Of a stretch of 64,000 nt of DNA, positions 25,633 through 38,187 are shown piece after piece. The position numbers and the translations under genes are program-made. Source of the stretch: Artemia franciscana (taxonomy: Eukaryota > Arthropoda > Branchiopoda > Anostraca > Artemiidae); NCBI RefSeq assembly GCF_032884065.1, contig NC_088865.1, positions 45,596,185 through 45,660,184 of the forward strand, read 5' to 3'. Below the pieces are notes generated by a model that was given only the letters and a program-made list of their open reading frames with translations, did not search any database and had not been told where the DNA came from. The stretch's first letter is position 1. Every line of letters starts with the position of its first letter.

Positions 25633-28600
25633 CCAAATTATATTTGTGGAGCTCCCTAAAAAACTCCCTAAAAAAAGGAAAAAATAAATTAGTGAGAATA
25701 CAATTTGTGGCAAATTAGCTGTGCTACGCATTCGGCAAAATCGGGAAGATTGCCTTGAATTTAGAAGAACAGAAAGAGGATTCGTTATCTTTGCTGAATT
25801 CTGAAAGGATTGGACTGAAGGTTTGAACTGTGAAAAATATTGTAAGCCTTTAGTAAATATACATCAAATTGCGTAAAATAGTACTGGCTCTTAGACTAGT
25901 TGAAAAACCAAAAAGCCTGGCTTAATACTAGCAAAGAAGCTGTTGTGGTAGCCTAGACAATGGTAAAAAAGGTTCAAGGATGGATCTATAGCTGAAGTTT
26001 GGCTAGATAGGCTATTCCATAGCTAGAATAAGGAAAGTTTGAATACACTACTCACTTCCCCGTTTGATCTCTTGACAAATCCAATAGGCTAATCAATTTA
26101 CTTGCAAATATAGCCCCCCCCTTGATAGTCCTTTATTTAGGCTAGGTTTACCCAAAAGGCTATAGAAACTAAAAGAAAATAATGAAAATCTTACTTTATA
26201 TCATTCAGAATGTTTTTATTGATCAGATTATTATGTCTCTTTCATTATTGGTGGGTGGTGTTTACCCCTGTGGAAAACCCCTACAGATAATACCTTCTTC
26301 CCTGTGGTTGGCTGGTCTAATATCACTTCCTGTTCACAAAAAGGACTTGAATGCTTAATTTCTGGTCTAATGAGCACCCTCCAAAAGTGCTTGTGACCAT
26401 GAGGAAGAGGTACAAATGAAGAAGGGACAGTCTCCCTCCTATATAGAATAAATCCTGCTCATTTTGGAGTTTAATGCTACTCTTTACTTTCATAATAACA
26501 CCATAGAACAGAAATGTTCCCATAAATCATAAGGGCTCAGATTTCAATTTCATATTCTTTTAGGCTTTTTCAAAAGTTTTTTTTTTGTAACCCCCCTTGC
26601 CCCCTTCTCCAACAACAACAAAAATCCTGGTTACAGCCCTGAAGATTCTATGTCAAGTTCCACCTCCACCTTTCCCTTGTCTCTCCAATATAAACTAGTT
26701 CTATATTTATCTGATGACTCAGTGAGAGCTGGGGTTTTTTGGTGTTAAAATGGACCCTTTGAGGTTTCTCCCTCCCTTCCAAACTACAAAACAATCAGAG
26801 AACCTCATTGTAGAAGTTTGAGTGCCTTTTTAAGTTTTGTAATTTGTCCATTGCTTATAGATAGCATTTGATATTGGGAAACAAAGGGACATTTTTACTG
26901 GGGAGTTTTCTTCAGGGGGAGATTTTCAAAAGGGAGTAAATTTTGGGAATAATTTCCTTTCAACAAGGATTCATTTTCTGGGAGGTATTTTCCAAAGGGG
27001 GGGGGGTAAATGCCTAGAACTTCTGTTATTATTTACTTTTTAAACTAACCTACACAATGGTAAATTCCAGATTAAGAAGATAACTAGGTTAATATAAGCT
27101 ATAGCTCATTCCTAGATTAAAATAATGCAGGAATACAATATTAGGGCTATTTATAGGACCAAGAGAGCAGGACTGCAGCTAAGTTAGGGTTCTCCATAGC
27201 TCCAAGGTGCATTAACAATGACTTGGAATTCAGCTTAGGTTTGTAGGTTTATTTAGATTATGTGTCAGCATTTGTCAGCACACTGAATAATTATGTCAGC
27301 ACATTCTTTATATTCCCCCAAACTCAAAACTTAAGCTGCACTCCTGCAAGGGGTGAATATGGATTTGCTAGTGATTTGGATACTATATTTGGAAAGAGTT
27401 TGAAAAAGGAAACATGTAGTGTCTTTACTTTGTCCCTATGTCAATTATGGAATTATGTTTATGCCTACCCCAGTTAGCCAAGAACATAGTTGAAGATTAT
27501 AATTCAGGTAGGTATAATGGGTAATACAGGGCTCCCATGGCCTCAGTAAAAATCAAAAAGCTTCTTCAAAAAGCATATCCAGATCCAGAGCCTTAACAGC
27601 CCTTTTGGAAGGTGTGAAGTACATGTCTCTAATTCCCCCCCCTTTAAAGGGCAATGACCTTTGGTGATGTTTTACAATATTTGCACTATAAAAGTGAAAC
27701 TGAAAGAAATAGATCTGCTGCTCAATTGAGGCTCAAGAAAAGGGTTTTGAGCCTCATATCTTTGCTCAATCCAAATTTATATGGTTTTAAAGATCTATGA
27801 ATCTATTTTGGTAAATATTTAGTGGTTACTCTCTCCATAAAGAAAACTATAAAATTCTGAAAACTACTTTAGAACTTCCAAAATACTTAATTTTTGTCAT
27901 TGTCAGAAGTTACTTTTCTTCATTTTACAATATTGTGCCAATATACCCTAAGCCTATTGGAAAAATTGTATATAGGCCTACTCTTTTTGATTTTCAATAG
28001 CACAACTGCTTTTACTCTTAACAATTAATCAATAAAAAAAACTTTCCAAAAGAGAAGTTTTGAGAAGAAAAGTAAATCCAAATTACACTTAAGATCAGTA
28101 GAACTAAAAACACTGAAAACAAATTCTATTACAAAAATTTTCCCTTGCACTTATTACAACATTGAAAATAAAATGAAAATCACAGTACATTAAAATCTTG
28201 AATTGACAAGCATTCAGCAAATAATATCATTATATATCAAATGCTCAGTTTAATTTTATTAGTTCTTTCCAAGACTGTTCAAGATGTATATAGTTATCAC
28301 TATAAACAAGAGTATGGCTACTGCCAGCCTCCCTAACTGTAAAAGTCTAAAGCCTACTGCATAATTGGCGCTTAACTAAAAATAAATTATATTGCAATTA
28401 TTTTCTTTTTTACTTATTACAACATTGCAAATAAAATTAAAATTACATTGAAATAAAATCTTGAAATGATGAGCTTTCAGTGATTAATATCATTGTATAT
28501 CAAATATTTAATTTCATTTAATTAGTTCTTTCCAAAACTGTTCAGTACACATATAGTTTGTAGTTAAAATGGAGTAGGCTTTAAACTTTTATAGTTAGGG

Positions 28601-29184
28601 AGGGGGCAGTGGCCAAACTCTTTTTTAGTGATTTTTGTTTGTTTTAAGGGTTATTTTGTATGTTCAATCAAAGTTTTACTTATTTTAAGATTTATTTATT
28701 TATCTATATTAATACCTGTTGTTTGTTTGCTATGATTGTTTATCTAATTTCTGTTTATTTTTAGTTTCATTTATGCTTTAACAGTAAAAGATTTTTGTTC
28801 ATCTGAAGCTCCATTTGCATTTTCAATTCGAGTTCTTTCATTTAAGATTATTTTATTTATTTATGTTAGTACCTATTGTATGCTTGTATCCTATGATTGT
28901 TCATTTAATTTCACTTTGTTTTGGGTTTCATATATTCTTTAGTAGTAATTTCTGGTTCTTTTGAGTTTTAATTATTATTGGTTTGTATTTCTGCTAATAT
29001 TCAGTCTAATTTGGCCTTTAATTTTCTTTGAAAAACTTATTTGTGGAAAGTTTTTTTTTTTTAAATCAATTTCTGTTTGTTTTTGATTACCAAAGTTTCA
29101 AGTTTTTAATCTCTCTATTTCAAATCAATTTTTTTTTTACATGAAAGCTATCTTAAAATTTTTATCAGAAATATTTGGGGAAAA
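25633..29184. other. Non-coding stretch of the right copy
   Basis: Homologous to 13201-16762, including the direct repeat pair at about 28115-28556 and the tandem pair at about 28635-28960. No gene recognised. Confidence 0.4.
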
Positions 29185-30149
29185 ATGGCAAGAAGACTTA
29201 TTTACAGATTTATCATCTTATTCTTCCAACCTTTGTACAACTGTGAAAATAGCCTCCGGACCTTGGCTATTCTACTTTAAACATCTTCACTGCATTCACC
29301 ATTTTTACTAATAATACTACCTAGGTAAGGAAAGCTATCCACTTGATCAGTCTTCTTGTTATGCAACATCACCTCTTCATTTATTCCCATCTAATCATAA
29401 TCACCTTCATTCATTCCCATTCTAAGCAACTTGGTCCTCTTAAAATTAATTTTCAGTCCTAATTTTGCACCCTTAACTTGCAAAACCTCAAAACAATCAT
29501 TAAATATGCTAAAACTTTCATTTAGGACACTTAAATCATTAGCATAATTTAAGACTTGGAGACTTTAGTTTTCACTTTTTATTCCATGCTCTCTCATAGC
29601 CTTTGTTGTGCCCTTAGCACAAAGTTCATCGAAATATTTTTTGAAATGATGATAAAACACTACTTAGCTTAAATCCTGATTCACTACAAAACCAGCTGCT
29701 AACATCATTTTCTACCTTAACTGCAGCAATGTTAGTCTCATAGATAGCACTTATTACTTTAATGTATTTATCTGGCATACCATACAAGGATAAGACCTTC
29801 ATTGGAGATCATCTTTCAGCTGAATTAAATGCTTCCCATTTTTCAAAAAAATCATATTCATAATCTTCATCAATTTATCTCTAACAGCACAATCACCATA
29901 TTTAAGAAACTCATTTATCACACTATCAACTCCTGGTGCCTTATTATTTATTATTCCTTTTAGTTCTGTGTCTGATTCTTCCTTGCAAAATAAGTTTTTC
30001 TTCATTTCCAAGGTGTCACAAACTCTCCCATTCTTTTCTGTATCATGTTCTGGCTTATCATTTGGGAAATCAAATTGGCGCACCTCAATTTCAGTTTTAG
30101 TGTAAATTGCAATCCCATTTCTGCTAATTCCATTCCCATCCTTTGTTAA
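29185..30149 (-). mobile_element. RTE-like LINE fragment, right duplication copy
   Basis: Homologue of 16763-17730 with the same YAND change in place of YADD and the same broken frames. The longest frame (30083-29799) carries 'NNKAPGVDSVINEFLK'. It lies directly next to the 3' end of the CR1-like LINE. Confidence 0.85.
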
Positions 30150-30189
30150 AAAGTCAAGAAGAAAAAATAAATAGAAACCAATAAAATTA

Positions 30190-33100
30190 ATGACTAGTTT
30201 TCCTGATTATTATACAGCTCAACAAAACTCGGAAACAACTTTTGCGATATCTTTCGTGTTTAGTAAGGATGGGAGTCAGTTTGTGGACTTTTTGAGATTT
30301 TATACAGGGCAATCTGTTGCAGCCAGAAGATAGGGTATGGGGGTGATGGAATGTAATTGAGGAACAGACAGGGTCTTGGTACCAAAATGAAGGCACAGGA
30401 GTTTTTTTCTCTTGGCCAATGTGGTGAGCTTCAACTTACCTAGTAGATAATGATATGGAACCTTTCCTCTACCATTTATGATTCTAAGTGCTCATTTTCA
30501 GACATTTTCAATCATATAAATATGCTATGAAGAAAGACCAAATGCCACACTGGACAAGCATACTCGAGTATTGGCCAAATAAAAGAACAATAAGGTTGGA
30601 GAAGATCTCCGGGAAGCAAGAAAATCTTATCAAAACTTTTAGAAGGGAAACTGAAGGGGAAACTTGTTTGATGATGTTTTGAATATGGACATCCCACTTC
30701 AAGTCTGCAGTAATTGTCACCTCAAGTAGTTTAATGCATATCACAGAGATTTTGGGAGGCACTAACTTTCATCTTCGATAAAGAAGCCTCCTTTGTGACA
30801 TTGTCAAGTAATATCCTAATTGAGCTTTTAGTATTTCATCAGAAAAACTCAAGTGCAGACAGGTTGTCCACATACTTCTATTGCTCTGTGTGATCAGTCA
30901 TGAGGCTATTAACCATTATAAGAAATAAAAGGGGACCTATCAGAGTTTCCTGGGGGACCCCACAAAAGATAGGAAAGGGTTTGGAATAAATATTTTTATG
31001 TTTAAGCACTTGAGAACAATATGTTAAAAAGGAGGCAACAATTTTAACTAGAAAGGGACTCACTTGAAACTGTGTCAAGAAGACTAACAAGGTAGTCTGA
31101 AGTAGGTTTCTCCTTGACAGGTTTCGAAATTGTTGTTAGCCAGTAAGTTCAAGAATCTCTGCCTTTAAACAACTAGTTAAGAAACTCTTGTACATTTTAA
31201 AAAAGCTGGGGTTAAGGTTATTGGTCGTACTTCAGTAAAATCGTTCAGGCCTCCCATCTTTGGGACTGGAGTAATATAGCCCAGCTTCCAGCACAATGGG
31301 TAACATCCGGAATTACTAATATCATTAAAAATACTAACAAGGGGGTGTTGATAGTTTATTGGGAAATGCTTTCATTAGATCAATTAGATATCAATGGGAC
31401 AAATACTAGTTTTTTTTAGTTTATGTATTTTTTCCATTATTTGCTTTGCTGAAATTTCCAGGATTTTATCTTTTGGAGTTTTAGGGATTAGCTGGTTTTC
31501 TGGGAGAGGGGGGAACGTTTGCACATCTGTTCAGGTGGTTCATCTGAAGAAAATCAAGGTTCTTACACCAGCAACCCCCCAATTCTTTCAATTTCTTAAA
31601 CCATTGCAGACATTTGTTCTGTTTTAAGTAATTTAATTTATTCTTACCAAAACGAGAAGCAGCTTGCCGTATTTCTTTCTTTATTTGTTTATGGAGGGCT
31701 AAGGCATCTTCTTTCTTTTCGAGGCGAAAAAGTTTTAGTTTCAAATGGATTTGTCCTTTTATTTTTTCATTAATGTAAGGCTTATCTGACGAACATATCT
31801 TCTTGGTTACCTCTGGGAAAAAATTTCGGTAACTTGTCATTTATTTTGTTTGAAACAAACTAACATTTTAATTAAGATTTACACACGACAAAACATCATC
31901 CCAACTCTCAGACGTAATCCAAAATAAAAAAACCTTGACTGTTATTGGCCGGTACGAAAACTCAGAAACTGAATAACTTGTTTTTAAAAATTAAGCAGTG
32001 TTTTCAAATGGAGCATGAAATGACCATCAAGGGGGGGTTGTTGGAATATTGTAAAAGGTTTTAAGGTTTGTGCAAATGGCATCCAAACTGGTTCCACTTT
32101 TTGTGGTAGGGAAACCAACAATCTGCTTAAGCTTCTGATCTTTGCACAGATAATTAAGGCTCAGTTTGTTTGGGTTTCCTACTATAAAAATACCGGCATT
32201 TGGATACTTCGTCGTCACAAAGTCAAGACTTGCTTGTAGCCTGTCATGAAAATTACGACGAGAATAAGCATTCTGTCCGGGTGAATAATGAAATGCGCAA
32301 ATTATGAAATTAGTGTGAGGCCGTGGTAGGGATTTGGGCTTAGTAGATATCCAAATGATTTCATTGCAATCACCATGACCTGGCACATGGATAAGGGTAG
32401 GAGATAAGTAGCTCTTTGCAGAAGTCATTACTCCTCCTCCTTTTTTCCTCAGTGGGTGGTCAACCAAGCGTAGCTTTATAAACTCCTGAAAACCAGTCAT
32501 TTTAAGGAGATCTGGATTTTGTGCCAGGAGTTCAGTAACTGCAATTATATCAATGTGATTCAATTTTGCTGTTGCTTCTAAGTCAACTAACTTTTAAAAA
32601 TTTAAACTTTCAGTGTTCTTAAGGAGGAATACGGGGAAATGATAAGTTTTTTTTTTATCAAACTCTTTAACAACAGATTTTTTCAAAAAAGCTTTATTCT
32701 GAGGCAACTTTGGCAGGGTGCAAGCAGTAAAATTAATGCTGGGAGTAGGGAGAACATCCCCTAGAAGTGAAATATTATCATTCAGGGTATTGTAGGAAAG
32801 TTTGTTTTAAGACTAATTCACCACCCTGGACCGAGAGACAACTAAACTGGTTTTGAAGTGGGAGGGGAAGAGGTTCACTTTTAAAAGTTTTGGGTAAATT
32901 GTGAGAGCTGGGGGTAAAAATTTTCTTTTTTCAAAAGTTTTCTTCTAATAAAGAGGAGACGCTATATCTTTTGTCTGAATAATTGCAGTTAATCAGTGAA
33001 TCATTAACTGGTGTATGGTTGGACTTGAAGAGTGAAGCTTTTACTGCTCGATGGGATGTAGTGGATAATTTTTGGGGTGGATTATTTATTACAGGATAAT

Positions 33101-33880
33101 TTTTGGATGTAGGGACTCTCGAACCAGAATCACCCTGGTAGGGTAGCCAGGAGGATAAAGTGCAAGGAATGGGGGAAAGGTTTCCTAGTGATCTGGAAAC
33201 AACTCAAATTGGGAGTGTTCTGTATATGGGGTGATGGGAAGGCAAAATAAAGCTGGGAGAGGAAATTACGGTTGAGGGTGTCTGAGAGGGTAGGAATCGG
33301 GTTTATTTCGGCAAATAACGGTGGAGTCCCGAACCAGTCGGTAACATGGAGAGGAATGGAATGGAAAGGAAGTGGATTTTTGGGTGAAATTTGAGTGGGA
33401 GGGGATTTTGGGATGGTCTGAATTGAGTGAAGTGATTTTGGGGGGTTGGGTTGACTGGACACTCGTAAGTACTTTGGGCGGAGGATTGTTTTGAGGGATG
33501 GATTCCTGTGGTACATTGTTCTACATAGGGTATGCAGGGAGATAAGCTTGAAAGTAGAATGGAACACTATCTAGGGGAGGAGGGCGTTGGAAATACTTTC
33601 GGTACCTCCCTAAAAAATGTTGAGTTTTAAACCTACCCTCCACCCCTTATGATATATGGTTGCTTCCACATTAGTACCTAGCACTTTCCTGTTTTTGAAA
33701 TGGTCGTTTCTAGAACTTGCCTGTAGAGGTGTAGGTTCTTCTTTCGTCTTCTTGTTTGGATTCTTGTGGAGATGCTTTTGCATAATATTGATACTGGGAC
33801 CAAATTCTAGGTAAGAGTGTTGGTGGTTTTAATGATCAAGTTTGTCAATTAGTTCAGTTCTACTAAGCGAGAAAGGAACC
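30190..33880 (-). mobile_element. CR1/jockey-like LINE, near full length, inactivated
   Basis: Read on the minus strand from about 33880. A proline-rich 145-codon frame (33567-33130) comes first and could be 5' leader or ORF1-like sequence. It is followed by an AP-endonuclease-like domain (32563-32027), a linker (31840-31481), RT palm with 'CGVPQETLIGPLLFLIMVN' (31090-30878), thumb (30762-30508) and a C-terminal piece with 'KHERYRKSC' (30396-30187). The parts are in the usual order but in different frames and separated by stops. The 5' limit is taken from where similarity with the copy at 35773-37774 ends. Next to its 3' end lies an RTE fragment, so this is a nest of old elements. Confidence 0.82.
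32027..32563 (-). pseudogene. LINE endonuclease domain, catalytically altered
   Basis: A 178-residue frame inside the CR1-like LINE. It shows the order of an AP-type LINE endonuclease: 'DIIAVTEL' with the likely catalytic Glu at residue 11, 'GGGVM' at 42-46, 'FIICAFHYSPGQN' at 86-98, and 'IFIVGNPNKL' at 125-134. The usual motif in the last place is GDFN; here it is GNPN (residues 129-132), so a catalytic Asp is lost. It ends at an early stop before the RT. The same change is present in the copy at 35925-36461. Confidence 0.75.
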
Positions 33881-35466
33881 AATCTTGCCATGCCAAGCTG
33901 CAATATACGGATTCTTTTCAGGATATGTGACTGCATAGATCTAGGAATAATAACGGCCATTGCCTTTCACAAGGATTTTGTCTGTGACAGTTAAGTCATT
34001 TCTAACTTGGTAAAAACTTTATTCACCAGATGAAAGTTTCTTAATGGTTTTTGGTACTTAGGCATGTTGGAAGTAGCTTTGAAACAAAGTGTACAGATAA
34101 TTTTTTTTGTCAGTTTTATATGATAGTCAAGGTAAAGATGATTCAGATTATTTGGGATATGTATTCCTTTGCTAAGCCTGTGCTTAATGTAAAATTAATT
34201 AGGTGGAATTTTGAGAAGTATTCTCTGTGTAGGGGATTAATATTATAGCTGGGTGATTCAGTAGGGCTTTTAATAACTTGTGATCTGTTTTTGTCCTAAA
34301 ATGTTGACTGTGCATATATTGATAGACGTAATGGCAGCAGAAAGTAATGGTACTGATTTCTTTCTTTGTTTTCAACTATTTTTTGTTTATTGTTACTTAG
34401 AGACCTGGGTGAATAGGACATAATTTCATTATTTTAGAAGAGTACTGCTCTCAGGCCAGATTTTAAGCCATCAACTTGGAGTTGAACGTTTCTACTTAAT
34501 GAATCAAAATACTTAGCACATTTTACAGTCTAAAAAATATTTAAAGACTTTACAATATTACAGTCTTAAAAATAGAGCTTCTCTCAACTCTTCATGATTG
34601 GCTGTGCATTGAAATGTACTCTCTTCCAAAAGAGGTCATGGGGGTTCCTTCACAGTTGAAAGATTTGAGGTGAAGCCGTGATAAATTGTTGGAGGATAAT
34701 TGAGTGAGATTGTCCCAAAAGTTATTCATAACAAGCAAAAAAGTTAAATGCCTTTTCCCCCTGGTGATAGGGCAAGTTAGGTTTTTGATTGTGACCTCTT
34801 CTGTGCCTTTAGAGTGAAGGGCTAAAAATCAGGCTCAAGAAATCAGAGATTAGTGTCTTTTTTGCCATAATTACATAAATATATTCCCTCTTATGTATAA
34901 TGAATGGTAACTTTAGGAGCTAGTGTGTTTGAGACTTGTTGAACCTTAGTTATGCCCTCAATGGCCATGGGCCATATGAGCTTATGCTAATCTGCATATG
35001 ATTTTAGAGGACTTGGAAGGAATGTTGTGAAATCATTTTGTACACATTAAACAAGGTTACTCCTAGGATAGCTCAATGTGAATCAGGACTAATCATTAGA
35101 ACAGTGTCAGATAGACCCAGGAAATTACCTTTATACACTTTAACACATTGGGGTCCATTTTTCTAAAAGGCCCAATTGGGTCTCCATTGTATAAACTTGA
35201 TACGCCGTCAGTTTCAGAAGTACATTAAACTTGTCAATTTAATTTGAGCAATGGCTCGTTTAACCAGTATAAGATTTTTCTTCCTTGACCTCATAATTGC
35301 ATATGGTTAATCTTAGGTGACATCTTTTTGTGATTTTAACTGCTTTGAATTTTAGCTTATACAGTCAGTCATATAGCTTCCTCATTAATTCTTAGCTGCA
35401 TAAAAAAAAAAACAACTTTGCAGGAGCTTGAGTATGTTTTGAGAACATTCTATCTTGACTAGCCAG
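33881..35466. other. Unique spacer upstream of PP5
   Basis: About 1.6 kb with no recognised gene or repeat. It lies between the full LINE and the outer copy of the PP5 5' flank. The equivalent stretch is missing between the inner LINE copy (ending 37774) and the inner 5' flank (from 37792). That makes it the segment deleted from one duplication copy. Confidence 0.55.
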
Positions 35467-35772
35467 TAGTAGCTAATGAGATAAACCTCATTATGAAAAT
35501 GTCTGGTGTGTATCTCAGTGTGTATGAGCCTTAAAAAGTACCATACAGGGTCACCACCATGGTCAGATCCTAAAGTGCTACAATTGCCCAAGTTTGCGCT
35601 TGGAGACTTTGGAGATTTTTGTGATGGAGACTTCAATGAAAATGGTTGATAAACTTCTTATCTATTGTCTTTTTTTTCCCTTAAATTTTTTCCATTGTCT
35701 AATAATGGCGAGCTTTCTAAACTGATCTCATTTTTGAGCCTATCACATTTGCAGAGTACCTGTCTGTTCAGA
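35467..35772 (+). repeat. Outer, displaced copy of the PP5 5' flank
   Basis: This matches 37792-38085 with few differences, including a 9-bp indel near 35607. It ends with 'gtctgttcag' exactly where the inner copy continues into 'caaag' and the PP5 start codon. Here the sequence switches instead to the LINE ('atttacacacg'). If the PP5 core promoter or a 5'-UTR exon lies in this 300 bp, it now exists twice, 2.3 kb apart. Confidence 0.85.
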
Positions 35773-37774
35773 TTTACACACGACAAAACATCATCCCAAC
35801 TCTCAGACGTAATCCAAAATAAAAAAAAAACCTTGACTGTTATTGGCCGGTACGAAAACTCAGAAACTGAATAACTTGTTTTTAAAAATTAAGCAGTGTT
35901 TTCAAATGGAGCATGACATGACCATCAAGGGGAGGTTGTTGGAATATTGTAAAAGGTTTTAAGGTTTGTGCAAATGGCATCCAAACTGGTTCCACTTTTT
36001 GTGGTAGGGAAACCAACAATCTGCTTAAGCTTCTGATCTTTGCACAGATAATTAAGGCTCAGTTTGTTTGGGTTTCCTGCTATAAAAATACCGGCATTTG
36101 GATACTTTGTCGTCACAAAGTCAAGACTTGCTTGTAGCCTGTCATGAAAATTACGACGAGAATAAGCATTCTGTCCGGGTGGATAATAAAATGCGCAAAT
36201 TATGAAATTAGTGTGAGGCCGTGGTAGGGATTTGGGCTTAGTAGATATCCAAATGATTTCATTGCAATCACCATGACCTGGCACTTGGATAAGGGTAGGA
36301 GATAGGTAGTTCTTTGCCGAAGTCATTACTCCTCCTCTTTTTTTCCTCAGTGGGTGGTCAACTAAGCGTAGCTTTATAAACTCCTGAAAACCAGTCATTT
36401 TAAGGAGATCTGGATTTTGTGCCAGGAGTTCAGTAACTGCAATTATATCAATGTGATTCAATTTTGCTGTTGCTTCTAAGTCAACTAACTTATAAAAATT
36501 TAAACTTTCGGTGTTCTTAAGGAGGAATACGATGATAAGGTTTTTTTTTTATCAAACTCTTTAACAACAGATTTTTTCAAAAAAGCTTTATTCTGAGGCA
36601 ACTTTGGCAGGGTGCAAGTAGTAAAATTAATGCTGGGAGTAGGGAGAACATCCCCTAGAAGTGAAATATTATCATTCAGGGTATTGTAGGAAAGTTTGTT
36701 TTAAGACTAATTCACCACCCTGGACCGAGAGACAACTAAACTGGTTTTGAAGTGGGAGGGGAAGAGGTTCACTTTTAAAAGTTTTGGGTAAATTGTGAGA
36801 GCTGGGGGTAAAAATTTTCTTTTTTCTAAAATTTTCTTCTAATAAAGAGGAGACGCTATATCTTTTATCTGAATAATTGCAGTTAATCAGTGAAGCATTA
36901 ACTGGTGTATGGTTGGACTTGAAGAGTGAAGCTTTTACTGCTTGATGGGATGTAGTGGATAATTTTTGGGGTGGATTATTTATTACAGGATAATTTTTGG
37001 ATGTAGGGACTCTCGAACCAGAATCACCCTGGTAGGGTAGCCAGGAGGATAAAGTGCAAGGAATGGGGGAAAGGTTTCCTAGTGATCTGGAAACAACTCA
37101 AATTGGGAGTTTCTGTATATGGGGTGATGGGAAGGCAAGATGAAGCTGGGAGAGGAAATTACGGTGGAGGGTGTCTGAGAGGGTAGGAATCGGGTTTATT
37201 TCGGCAAATAACGGTGGAGTCCAGAACCAGTCGGTAACATGGAGAGGAATGGAATGGAAAGGAAGTGGATTTTTGGGTGAAATTTGAGTGGGAGGGGATT
37301 TTGGGATGGTCTGAATTGAGTGAAGTGATTTTGGGGGGTTGGGTTGACTGGACACTCGTAAGTACTTTGGGCGGAGGATTGTTTTGAGGGACGGATTCCT
37401 GTGGTATATTGTTCTACATCGGGTATGCAGGGAGATAAGCTTGAAAGTAGAATGGAACACTATCTAGGGGAGGAGGGCGTTGGGAATACTTTCGGTACCT
37501 CCCTAAAAAATGTTGAGTTTTAAACCTACCCTCCACCCCTTATGATATATGGTTGCTTCCACATTAGTACCTAGCACTTTCCTGTTTTTGAAATGGTCGT
37601 TTCTAGAACTTGGCTGTAGAGGTGTAGGTTCTTCTTTCGTCTTCTTGTTTGGATTCTTGTGGAGATGCTTTTGCATAATATTGATACTGGGACCAAATTC
37701 TAGGTAAGAGTGTTGGTGGTTTTAATGATCAAGTTTGTCAATTAGTTCAGTTCTACTAAGCGAGAAAGGAACCA
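35773..37774 (-). mobile_element. CR1-like LINE copy lacking its 3' half
   Basis: About 2.0 kb nearly identical to 31878-33880. It holds the proline-rich 5' frame (37460-37098, shorter because of a frameshift) and the endonuclease frame (36461-35925, again with GNPN and the same early stop). The RT half is missing: the copy stops at 35773 in mid-element. New LINE insertions normally lose the 5' end, not the 3' end. Together with the shared inactivating changes, this argues for DNA-level duplication rather than retrotransposition. Confidence 0.85.
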
Positions 37775-37791
37775 GGAATCCATTTTAACTG

Positions 37792-38090
37792 TAGCTAATG
37801 AGATAAACCTCATTATGAAAATTTCTGGTGTGTATCTCAGTGTGTATGAGCCTTAAAAAGTACCATACAGGGTCACCACCATGGTCAGATCCTAAAGTGC
37901 TACAATTGCCCAAGTTTGCGCTTGGAGACTTTTGCGATGGAGACTTTAATGAAAATGGTTGATAAACTTCTTATCTATTGTCTTGTTTTTTCCCTTAAAT
38001 TTTTTCCATTGTCTAATAATGGCGAGCTTTCTAAACTGATCTTATTTTTGAGCCTATCACATTTGCAGAGTACCTGTCTGTTCAGCAAAG
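37792..38090 (+). promoter_or_regulatory. PP5 proximal 5' flank / 5' UTR
   Basis: The 300 bp directly before the PP5 start codon. It contains pyrimidine-rich stretches ending in AG at 38070 (tttgcag) and 38085 (ctgttcag). Either could be the acceptor of a 5'-UTR intron, in which case the true promoter is further upstream. No TATA box or initiator could be assigned with confidence. Most of it (to 38085) is duplicated at 35467-35772. Confidence 0.45.
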
Positions 38091-38187
38091 ATGACCATCA
38101 TTAACTGCAGTAATGGTGAAAATGGAGTAGATGCTAGTTTTGAGTTAGCAGAGAAGACTAAAGAAGAGGCTAATGTATATTTCAAAA
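38091..38187 (+). CDS. Serine/threonine protein phosphatase 5, exon 1
   Basis: PP5 is the PPP-family phosphatase with an N-terminal TPR domain that docks the C-terminal tail of Hsp90. It dephosphorylates Hsp90 co-chaperones such as Cdc37, and client kinases and receptors, in cytosol and nucleus. This exon starts at ATG 38091, the only ATG in frame with the downstream TPR repeats, and gives 32 codons plus one base before a gtaggt donor. After a short variable N-terminus it enters helix A of TPR1 (EEANVYF). K24 and N28 sit where human PP5 has the clamp residues K32 and N36. The four exons in the window join in phase (97 + 390 + 122 + 165 = 774 nt, 258 codons). Introns are 1325, 9398 and 14284 bp. 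The rest of the catalytic domain lies beyond the window. Confidence 0.93.

Larger units (their letters stand above)
19492..31758 (+). repeat. 12.3-kb direct duplication, right copy
   Basis: This matches 7056-19391 throughout. Relative to the left copy it lacks about 65 bp near 30757 and has 14 extra bases near 30590 inside the LINE thumb region. It contains the same inverted-repeat arms, decayed minus-strand coding region, RTE fragment and LINE. Unlike the left copy it runs on without interruption into the rest of the LINE, so it is the better supported arrangement. Confidence 0.93.

Noticed and set aside
35467-38085. LINE insertion with an unusually long (about 300 bp) target-site duplication
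   Set aside because: The inserted copy lacks the 3' half of the element, which target-primed retrotransposition should keep, and it shares inactivating changes with the neighbouring copy. Tandem duplication plus deletion fits better.
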